Assembly: GCF_000002235.5 (NCBI RefSeq)
Contig: NW_022145609.1
Location: 39,118,630 to 39,182,629, forward strand
Source: Strongylocentrotus purpuratus
Taxonomy: Eukaryota; Echinodermata; Echinoidea; Camarodonta; Strongylocentrotidae
DNA length: 64,000 nucleotides
Reading direction: 5' to 3'
Each line of letters opens with the position of its first letter. Within the stretch, counting starts at the first letter, position 1. Of the stretch, positions 33,201 through 45,400 are shown piece after piece. The notes beneath the pieces are model-generated. The model saw only the letters and a program-made list of their open reading frames with translations, was not told where the DNA came from and searched no databases. A program made the translations under genes and the position numbers.

Positions 33201-36200
33201 CACAAAGATGTAGTACGGACTGGAAGGTAGCTGGTTGTGACAGGTAGCACCGTTGTACGCAGCACAATAGCTGATGAGAAAAGGGACAGAGGTTTTAAAA
33301 ATAGAAATTTGTAAAAGTCACTTACATGTACGCTCTTGCTAAAAGCAAGGTTTTGCTCATTACAGTTCACACAGATGCAGTAGAGACAAGTTGCAGGTAG
33401 TTGTGACAGGTAGCATCATTGTACGCAGCACAGTATGGACTTTTAGGGTACGGAGTCTTCACTTCTTCATCCCATACTAATTACCATATTTCTGTAACTA
33501 CTAAAGAACAAAAATTCAAGTCAACAGAACATAAATTTCTCCTTTTTTTTCCATGACTGGATTAATTTGATATATTCATTTGGTTGCAGAATTTTCAACA
33601 CCTTGCATTGTGCCAGGTCTAAATTATATGACATAAAGGTATTATAAGCAGTTTAAAGGTTTTGGAAATGGCCCTCTCTCAAAAAATGAAATGGAAGCTC
33701 TTATTACCAAACATGTGAAAGAATATGTTTTGACTAATACGTGATCATACAAATTTTGCCGAGAAACCGCCTACTAATTGATATAGTTGGTAAATTATTA
33801 TATCTATTTGGACCTGATAGATATACGCATGTGTCACGCACGTGTCGGGTAGTCCCATATACAACTTTTTGTGTACAGTGCTTGTAACTTTATCAAGACT
33901 GGGCCAAATTTCTTGCAGTACACACAACGTTTCTTTTACAATACAATTGCATGACCATAAGTGGTCTATATCTTTAAGTAAAGTCTCCAACCATGATCAT
34001 GCAGACATAAGGTATTACGATGGACAAGAGTTCGTGCCATAAACCTGACATTTTGGTGACTTACCTTGGGCGAACTCCTGTGACCGTCACCACTCCATAT
34101 TTTGCTGCAAACTTATCCTCGTTCTTGATAACATTCCGGTAAAAACAGGAGTATGTTGCGGACTGGGTTACGTTGATTACGATCATTTCCTTACCAGTCC
34201 ATTGCTACAAATAAGATATAATCATGTTTATATATTATATTTTTTCTCTCCGACTTCTGACTTTTCTTACAGATCAAGCATAATATCTGAAAGACTGGGA
34301 ATAATGCCTAAAAATATGTTTACATTTTCTTCCCATTTGGCCTCTAAATATTATAATATTGGAGATACAGGTACAACTTCAAAATTGTATAACTTTCCAT
34401 AAAAGCTCCTCTCCAATTTGCTCTGAACAGAAAATGTTATAAACTTCATTTTCTTTGTTATAATAATAATAATTAATAATAATAGCCTAATAGTCCACTC
34501 CAAATTTTATTAAACCGAAACGGAAATTCTTTTTGTCCAATTGATCGTGAGCCCGGCAGCCACTGAGCAGCGCCAGATCGACGTTGCTCTATCCCTTATT
34601 GTTGAACGCCAAACAAGGTAGCAACAACTTCCATCTTTTAACGTCTTTTGGTATGACGCGGCCGGGGTTCGAACCCACGACCTCCCGGTTGTGAGGCGGA
34701 CGCTCTACTGACTGAGCCAACACTCCGGTTATTGATGATGGAATAGGTTTGTTTCATACAGGGGTTGTATAAAACATATTTGCAATAATTATATTTAGGT
34801 GAATGGATGATTGAAAAATTTATTAAGTGAAATTATTAAGTTTTGAAGTTTTTCAGTCCTGGGCAAATAGGACGGGACCTCGCAAGTAAGTCACAGAGAT
34901 GCCAACTTGTGTTTGATTGATAGCACCTTCAAAAATTCATAACCTTCTTTAAAAAAATTTTTTTTTGCTAAAACTTTCACTGACCTTTTTCTCTCTTTTT
35001 CCTGCTTCTATTAAAACCAAGTTCATATCAAGGTGGACTTTCCCTTTAAATAAGGTGTCAGGGCATCCAATCAGAACATAGCCTAAAAACTAGGATCCCA
35101 GTTTAAGAAAGAGAGCCGGACCAGTACTTACCGGAAGGGGTTCTGTGTTCTTGAACCAAGCTACCCTAGGAGGTGGGGAGGCTTCGACCGTACAGCTCAG
35201 GTTCAGCAGCTGGCCATACCCTACACTATGGTTTCCAGGACCCTTCACTATGGTAGGTGCCACTACAAAGAAAACAACAATATTGTCATGAGGGAAATGA
35301 TTTCAGTTGTCAAAAAATACAAGTTTTGTAGCAAAATGTGTTGAATATCCAAGATATATGACCTCTCTCTAATACAGTGAAACCTGTCTATAAAGACCAC
35401 CCAAGGGAAACAAAAAAGTGGTCTTTATAGGCAGGTGATCTTTATGTACACTACAGGTTTCTTTAGAACAAGTTTCAATGGGAAACCATTTTCGAGGGAA
35501 ACAATAAATGTGGTTTTGTGGACAAGTGGTCTTTGTAGACAGGTGGTCACTATTTTAGCAGGTTTGACTGTAAAAATATTGAACTTGCACAGACAGAAGG
35601 CCTACATAATACTAGAACAATAACTATCGGTATGTTTTCTTCACTCCACAATAACAATCATAGAAGGGAATATTGTAAAGAAAATAAAGAATTAAATACC
35701 GATAATAGATATCAACAAGATAATTTAAATGTTACACTCCATCTTTGGCTCGCTACGCCTACTTACTCAGAACAACCAAGTGGACAGGAGGAGATGCTGT
35801 TTTGCCAAACTGATTCTCCACCACACACGTGTAAACGCCTGCATGCTCTAAGCTGGCTCCTGTAAATAAAATGCAAAAACATATTCACAATCTATTAATT
35901 CAAAAGGGCATAGTTTTTCTAGTCTATTTTATAAATGCAACATATTTTCATTGACTGCTCTATCCCTGCTACATATATATCTGATAAAAAGATGTATGTG
36001 GGCAGTTCCAAACTAGTTTGTCTGATATGGAGCGTTGACACTTGGTATGCTGTAACCTTGGGCAGTATTTCACAGAAACGGTGTAAGTGAACTTTGCCAA
36101 TATAATTTAGTAGTGCTAGATAAATCTAATTATCACCATCATCCTACTCATCCTCATCATAATCATTATTATCACTACTATAATCCCAATGAAATTAAGT

Positions 36201-39200
36201 CATAAAATGAACCCATTTAATTAATGGGATTTTGACAAAATTATGATGGTTTCTTGAGATGCTGCATTGTAATTGGTCCACTTTCAAAACTACTGTATAA
36301 GCCATTATATTTGCCTCAAAGGACAAAGGATGTGTAAAATACTTCATGAAAGGAAATGACTAGTTAGAAATGATTAATTAACCCTCTTTCCAGCGTTGAT
36401 TGACTAACGGAACATACAATGGTCTGCCACAGTTGACTTTTGACACACACATGCAGACTATGTATGTAACAAATACAGTCAAACCTGTCTATAAAGACCA
36501 ACCAAGGGAAACAGAAATAGTGGCCACTGTAGACAGGTGGCCTTTCTAGACAGGTGGCCTTTCTAGACAGGTTCTACAACACACATTTCTTTCTCATGGG
36601 AGACAAAATGCATGGTCACAATAGACAGGTGGTCTTTATAGAGAGGTGGTCGCTAATGCAGGTTTGACTGTACGTGGGTTTACTTCTGACATTAGTAAAA
36701 GTGTGAAAGTCCCTGGCTTCCATCCTTAGCAAATAAAAAGTCAAGTCGTACCATTGATTTTGAGGGAGCTCGATCTGGCCTTTGATTTGATGGAGAAGAA
36801 GGCACTATCTCCTATGGGTATCCCGTTGAACTTCCACCAGATTTCCGATTGAAGAGCGCTTCCAGGATCAACATGGCACCTGAGTCTCACATCATCACCA
36901 AGTTCCACCGTCTTGTTCCTCAGCCCACTCTTCTCAATCATCGGTCCTGCATGCCAGGGTGAAAAATGAATCGGTCTGATTTGATAAGCTTGTCATCAGG
37001 TTATAGAAATTTTAATAGTCTAAACATACATGTACATGTAATAATAATAATAGTTTGTTCTTATATAGCACTTTTTAGGATTGCAAGCCCTCTCAAAGCG
37101 TTTTTACAGTTATATATTGTTACCCCGGTCATCGGATTCAGGCTTACCTGCACACAATGTATGCACATTCTCCACTCCCTGGGGAGCATTCCAGCCAGGC
37201 GTCATTTATACAAGCGCACACTTGCTCATCCAACCACATTAACTCTCGCATCCTACCGGGTACCCATTTAACACCTGGGTGGAGAGTGGCAAACATAGAT
37301 CAATGTCTTGCCAAAGGACATTAGTGCCGTGGTGGGACTTGAACCCCCTAGTGGTACATGACTCTGAGCTGTCTGTAGCATCTATCCAGTATCTACATCA
37401 ATCATAGTATATTAAAGCACTTTGTCCCATGTCATCACCTGTTTCAATGTTTTGTTCTTTAGCCCACTCTTTTCAACCACTAGTCATGCCAGAGTGGAAA
37501 TGGATCGGTATAATGTAAGCTTGACATCAGGGCCCCATTTCACAAAAATTGTCATCAGTTACAAATGACAGTTTTTATTATAAGCTACTGAAATCCTTGC
37601 TTCTGATTGGTTATCAGCAGATTTGTCACTGATTTGTGTAATTTGTCATTGAAAAAAGGCTTTGTGAAACACCCCCCAGGTTTCACTGTCTATACAAGCT
37701 GTTAATATTCACGACATACTAATCAGTTTATGACTCTCTGTCTGAGGCATCTACACAGAACTTATATTGAACTTATATTGAACTTATATTGATTATTAAC
37801 ACAGTAGTCCCATAGGTTATTAAACCTAGTTCCAGTCTTGCTCCTAAGGCTCTGCAGTTGAATTATAATACCAATAGAATTCCAAACTTCAACCTACACT
37901 ATACTTTTTTTCTTACTTACTTTCTAACCTAAAATCCAGTTGTAGCACTAACCATTAATGCTATTAAACCAGAAGCGCTGCTGTATATCTTTGACAAACT
38001 AAATCCTGGAGCTTATTTTCAAGGAGCATGTTTGATTACTCTTAAGTTGAATACATGTACATGCATATGAATCAAAAGACATGCAGTAACCATACTTTCC
38101 ACACTCCACATTTGCAGTTCATTGCTAGAAAATTCTGAGAAACAATTTTCAAACCACTACAGAATAAAATACCTACAAAATGCCCATTCCCCACAGCTAA
38201 TAGAGTACACATAGTCGTACGTCAATGGAAGTTGTGCTCGATCAGAGGTCGAATTCATGTAGCACTGAAAAAGTTCCCTACAATAGATTTTGAATGAGTG
38301 GGAACTACATGTATGTTGAGTTCCATACAATGACCTTTGAGCGTGGTATGCGTGCATGTGTTGCAACTGCATGTCTCCCATCTTAATGCGCTACAATATT
38401 CTCTATTTGTTCTTACGTGATCCAGTAACAGGTTGTTGCATCTCCTCGGGTGGTTTAACCTCTTCTTCCGGAACACTTGTCGTAGCTCCATGAGTTAATA
38501 AATAATCTTTTACACTAGTACTACTCCCTCTGTTGCCAACCTCTGATGTTGGTAATGTCTGATTGCCATTTGCATTCGTGGTTAAACTTCTAATAATGCT
38601 TTCACTTAATATTGTACTTCTTGACGATGTGGAGCGTAATGTCTGTGATGTCGCTGACAGTGATGGCGACAAAGTTCTTCTTGCATCTTTCGCAACTTGT
38701 GGCGGGGTTTCGGCAGAGGAGTCCGATTCTGATGCCATGTCAGTGGCATACAATGTTGTTGATATGGCTGATGGTGAAGCATCTGTGCTGTTGTTAGTGT
38801 TGCTGCCATCTTGAGTTGTTGATATTGTTGTTGTCTGCAGAGGGTTGCCCGGGACAGATTGACCAGCTTTCTGCCTGGGAGACACAACAGTATCTGCAAG
38901 GATTGACCAAAAAAAAAGATGCAATAAAAACAAGTGAGAAATACAAATTGCTTTACATGGCATACAGGTTTACAAACCCAACTTGTACAGCAAAGAGGTA
39001 CTATTTTTGTTGATATGACAGGTAAACATCATGTAAGCTTTAGCATAATCACAGTTACTATTAGAGGAAAAGCATGGCGCACAGATTGTCTGAATTGTAA
39101 GAACTTGTAAGTAAAATAATTCTTAATTTTCTTTGAAAATCAATCACCTCATTTAGATCAGAGGGGAAAAAGTGCCCCACATCTATCACAAGATGGCAGT

Positions 39201-42200
39201 GTTTATAGTAAACCCATACAAACAATACAATATATACAATATAATTTTTTAAGGATTTTAAACAGATTTTGAACCAATTTTCACATTAAATTAGTTGGTG
39301 TTAAATGAGAAAACACCTATGGAGTATGGATAATATATTTGTGTGAGCACACAAGAAGTGCATACATGTACATGTACATGTATGTATATAAATGTATGTT
39401 AACACCCTACTCATCTCCAATCTACATGGATGTATGCTCTACTAATGTACAAATCAAATAGAAGTACAGCATACACTTAAAAATGTACATTGCATACCTG
39501 TACATGTCATGTAGACCCACAGGTACATGTATTTTACCTCACAACAACAAACTGCTGGTATTCTGAAATATTCATTTTACGGTCATGTGTCCACCCAAAT
39601 ATTTGCTTTCCCACAAACATTTCAATAACACGCAGTGTATTGACACATCCACATTACGCCAAGCATAAAATATGTTAATTGCACGGCCTTCTACCAATGT
39701 TATTTGTTTACTTTTCTCCAAATATAGCAGCAAAACATGTAAACAGATTGTTATTGGAAATCAGAGGTTTGGAACAGAGGAAGAAGATAATTGCTAGATT
39801 GAATGGAGCTGTGAAGTACAAAAATAATTTCATGAACATGCTTTTGATTTTATACGTCTATAACCCTATAAATTATGCTCTTGAGATTAATGTTATTGTA
39901 CTAGGCAGTAGTGTCAGGACCTTGAAAACATGATTAATTTCACTTTATATTCAGAAATATTACAATGTATGCTTGAATCTCATGTTTTAATGGATTCATG
40001 TATAAAATGTATGCTGTCAAGATTCTGACTTTATACAGCCATGATAAAACAATGTTTACAAACGTAGAGGCTTGTCTGACATAGCACCAACTAACAAATG
40101 TAGACTATATCATTACTATCAAAATACAATAATTTGTAATGATTGAATAGACAAGTTGTACGTTCATTGACAGGGACCGTCTTGGGTATAAAAGTCTGTA
40201 AACTTGAATGCATTTGTGAAATCTATTATTAGCTTCATGTCAATCTCTGTAGGTATGTAAATGTACATTTGATGTTAATGTTGAAATGGAGTGCATACGT
40301 GTACGTGGCATTAAGTCATGAAGTGGAACCATCAATCAAGCCATCATTAACGTCTCGTCTCCCCCCTGCTGCTTGCTACCCCCAAAGAGGGCCTAAAATC
40401 ATATTTACACACCCTCAAGTGAAGTTAAAACCACTTTGGGGGGTACAGAAATGTTCATCAACAGAACACTAGAAGAAAAAAAACTAGAAAACATAATTAC
40501 ACGCTGTGCCTGTGTGTACTACAGAATTCTTCATTTATGTAAATGTCTAAAGTCTAATACCTCAGACACACTGCCAGACTGACACCAACATACAAAAATA
40601 CCTGTGAACTATTATGTTTTTTGGTCACGTAACTCTCGTCCCTTTTACGTTAACGCATGCAGGGCAGCGACAAGTGGCGCATTTATACCGGTATGCACAA
40701 CTCATACCGGTATAAATGCGCCCCTCACCAAAAAAAAAGAAGATACAAAATAACTATCAAACACTGACGGTTTCTTATTGGTTTTTCCCATTAGTGTAAA
40801 TTACAGTCGATGGTTTTTCAAAATGGTTTTGTTGGGCTGTGTGAAATGGGCTAAGTACAGAACTGTATGAAAGGGGTAGTGTGTGGGTGGACCTCGTTAT
40901 CTCAAGGAATTCAGGATTATGTAACATATGTACACTGTAGAAGGAACTTCAGCAAAAATAACTCAGAATATGTTACTACAGTAAAAGAAAAAATTATAAT
41001 AATTGCCTCTTTTATACTAAACTTTGTATCAATTGATTAAACAATACCCAGTACCGGTATTTGTTTTTTTATTTTAATGGGGGTTCTATGATACAATGCA
41101 ACAGGTACGTGATGTACATGTAAATCGTGTTTGCTGTTAGTGTTAGGCTCCATGTTCATGCAGGCTAACTAATTATATCTCCTTCTTTTTTTTTGGGGGG
41201 GGGGGTACTAATTTCATACTTCTGTGAACCATGTACAAACATGAAACATTTACAGATAAATTTTTGTTTTCTTGTTTTCTTAAATAGTTTAAATGCAAAT
41301 TTAGAATAGCACTAGACACTGAAACTACCCCTGTAGCTCAGTCTAAATCCCTGCTTTAATCAATACAGACTAAAGCTGCACAAAACAGACTGTGTACAAT
41401 AACATGTTTCGCCTCAATTCTATGTACATGTACAGTAGGTACATGTAAATATTAGAAACAGGAGAAAAACAGGTTCTAAATGATAAACATGCCACCCATG
41501 TATCAACACTTGAAGAATCTCAACAAGTCTGAAGAAGAGTTGCATTCCACCAAAGGCCTACCGGTATGAATGATGATGTACTATGTAACATGTACATTAC
41601 TTCTACAGGGACTCAGACATACACATGTACTTTGCGACCATATGCAAATCCACATGGAATCTTGCAGAGATGCAGGCCTACATTGTTATGAAATCCACTT
41701 TAAATTGACATACCGGTATTGTAGAGACTGCACAAAAGCTCTGAGAGATACTACCGGTATGTAATGTACATGTATTTGTACATGTAAATACAACTCTTGA
41801 GTTAAAAAATAATATTAATGCATTTTATTAGGAAATATGCCTCACAATACATGTACTGTATCTTCATGTCTTCATTCAAAAGAATGATAATAGGACGATA
41901 TGTACTGCAGTGTGTAGAAAAAAGAAGAAAAAATGTACACAATGTAAGTTTTCATGGAATGTTGTCTGAACAATATATTTGTTATTTTTCTAAATATATT
42001 TTTTCTATACATCATTATCACTTCTTTTAAATATATTTTTGTGTGTTTTTTTTTTTTCTTTTTTGGAAGGGGGTTAAGGGGTAGAGAACAGGTTCAATAT
42101 AATGTGGCTTAATAATAATTATTATAATACTTGTATAGCGCGTGGGGCCACCTTTCGGTGCTCATGGTGCTTAGAGAAAAGTACATACATGTTACAGACA

Positions 42201-42389
42201 TAAGAAAGAAAAAACAATAAACCGAAAAACAAAATTTGAAATAATTGGCTTTTGATATGTACATGTACATGTACCCCCCCCCCCTCCCTTTCCCGGTTGC
42301 AAACGACTCAAGCATTCTTGCTTATGATAGTAGGCCTCTGCATTTAACTTGATTATTTTAATTACCTCCATACTTTCAAGCTTTCAATT

Positions 42390-42428
<39 letters not shown>

Positions 42429-45400
42429 TATATGTGTGTATTTAAGTTGTCACTCTTTATGTAAATTAATTATAAATATACTTTTGTTGTTATATGAATG
42501 TTTTATATTTGATTTATCAATAAATGCAGAAACATCTGCTAAATAAATGGACACAAACATGTTCAGTAGCCTTGGCTGTGTCTTTGTTTGTTTTGCTGTA
42601 GTTAAATAAAACCTGGTCCAAGTTGATTTTTCCATTATACATTTGAATGACCTGTGATTCTTTTTCATGCAAATGTTATTTTAATGCAAATGTTATTTTA
42701 ATGCAAATGTTATTTTAATGTACCATGTAAGTTACTGTAACACTTAGACATTTAGAAAACAAGTACTGTACATAATATGAGTACAATACAATGTTTTTAC
42801 AAAAAGATATATAAAAATTATGTACCCCCGGTATCACTCGATTATCAATTATTCATAGGGGGAAAGGGGGGAAAAGGGGGAAAAGGGGGAAAAGGGGGAA
42901 AAGGGGGAAAAGGGGGAAAAGGGGGAAAAGGGGGAAGAAAGGTGAATATCAAAAAAGAAGAAAAGAATAATGCATGAAACATGCACATGTACATGTAGGC
43001 TACATGTTGACCTGTATACATGTATCACTTGTTTTTTCGTAACAAACAACTCTACCACAATGCCATTACACATGACATGGTGCACGGACATGGTGTTCTC
43101 TCTCTCTCTCTCTCTCTGGAGGAACAAAAGAAGATCAAAAGACCCACTGGTGATCAACAATAAGCAAACAACAAACAAGGCAGCTGGCTGCGATGAGTGT
43201 ACCAGTGACTCTGAACTAGCTAGCTCCCCTCTCTACGTTGCACATGTACACTGTAGGTGGGGGTCTGATCCCTATTGTATGAAATGGATGTTCACCTCAA
43301 AGATTATCTTTACTTTTTAAGAGAAGGTTGAGTTCTGGGAAGAGGTGAAAAATACTTTGTGAGCGTTATCATTGTTGTTATGCAAGTGTGGAAGAACATC
43401 AGATAAAAAATGTTCCCTGAAAAGCATGGCTCTTCAAATGCCTTAATATTCTAAATATGGCATGTAATATCATAAAAATCGGGACAGATTTTTATGCCAC
43501 ATGTTCGTGTAGTCCCATATACATCTTTCTGTGTAGAGTGCTTGTAACTTTACCAAAACTGGGCCAAATTTCTTATCATTTTGATGATTCCAGAACCTTG
43601 CAATACACACAAATTCTTATATGCTAGATGATCAACCTTTTCTGAACTATTCCACACCGTTTCTTTCACAATGCAATCACATGACCAGAACTCAACATTA
43701 TCTTTACTTCTGGTAGAAAAAGGATATTTGAAAAAATAGAAAATGAAACTTGTACATGTACATGTATAAATAAATTAATAAATAAAATAAATAAATACAT
43801 TGGGCACACATGTATGTTCAACATTGGATCAATTTCTGTCTTTTGGTAATCATAGTAACATTTCAGACACCACCCTTCTCCCGCCCACCCCCCCCCCCCC
43901 CCCCCGAAAAAAAAGAGAAAAAGAAAGAAAGTAAAAAATGAAAAAACCCCAAACCATAAATGAAGAAATAAAATGAAATACAAAATTGTTAAAAAATATA
44001 TACCAAATGAAAAAGAATGAAACAAAAAAAAGTAAAGTCTTTCGAAAATAATCCTTGCGGTGGAGAAAAAGAGAAAAGAAGGTCAAATTAAGGTCCACAT
44101 TCTCCTGACCCTAGTTTGAAAGATGATCATACCATGGGGTGTTTCACAAAGATCCTAAGTCACACTTAACTCTAAGTTGGACTTGGAGAGCCATTTACAG
44201 CCTTAAAATAAAATATATTCACAAGCGAAAATTGAAGTATTTTATACTTTTTTAATAAATTTCACGTCAGACACATGAAATCTCCTTGATAATAGAAAAT
44301 ATGAAAGATTTGAATCAACATTAATGACTTTTAAAATAAGTTTTACAAAATGTTTTCAAAGATGCTAAAGGCTTTCCTTAACTGTTAAGTCCAACTTAGA
44401 GATAAGTTCAACTTAGAATCTTTGTGAAACACTCCCCATATCTCTCTTTATCCTGTGATGTGAATCAAGAGAGTGATACCCACACATTACAAGGGCTCTG
44501 TGAGTGAGTGAGGTTACACCTAGATATGTGTGCTCACCTTACAAATAAACTTGATCCAATATCTGGTAAACAAGGATACGATTCACAAAAGCAAATATGC
44601 AGAACCATTGTCACAATCGGCGTAAACAACCATAGATATTCCATACCAGGATTATTTAACACATTTTTTCTTTATTCAAAACAGCCAAGTATGCAGGGCA
44701 TATTGTTCTCCGGCAAAGTCAAGAAAAATAAAAGATTCAATGGATTGTGAAACACAATGTGAGCGGAAATGCCAGCCTTGTTTGCCTCCATTTATTGTGA
44801 TCCTGAATAAACACAAATTTATATTCAATGTTATCATACATGTATGTCACTTTGCACTTTCCGGAGCATTACTGTACATAAGGTCACAACCCAAAAGACA
44901 CTCACAAAAAGTTGAACCTGGTGGACTCCCCGTTCCCAACAAGAACAACTACATGTACCCCTAAGCCAGACAATCATTACATTAAACCAGAGAGGTGAAA
45001 GAAAGGAGTGGAATCAAGCCGCTTTCCTTTGACCCCATGCTCCAAGCCGCCGAAAAGTTATGCGCTAATCTGCAACTGTTCACCAGTTGGTGAGATAAAA
45101 GAACGCATGAAATTTCAGGATCTACAATTTTTACATCAGAATTTTGAATTGAATTTCTTTATTGTCATGCACAAAATAAAATGAAGGCATTAAAATCGTT
45201 TTACAGCTCACATTTGTATAAATATAACAATACATTAACATATCATAGACAGTAACTACAAATAACATAAATAACATAACAATGTAATACCTCTCTGTTG
45301 AGAGCCAGGGGAAATATTTGATTATTTGTACTCCCCTGGCTCCCAACAGACAATACTAACTTAAATAAATAGCAGAAAATGTACATGAAAATGGTATCCC

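Noticed and set aside
34640..34733. tRNA gene
   Set aside because: A and B boxes are present but the acceptor stem does not close, and it continues into a SINE body with a (TTATTA)n tail.
38563..38814. Plus-strand frame opposite exon 2
   Set aside because: Shadow of the Ser/Thr-rich exon on the other strand; exon 2 is supported by splice sites and phase.
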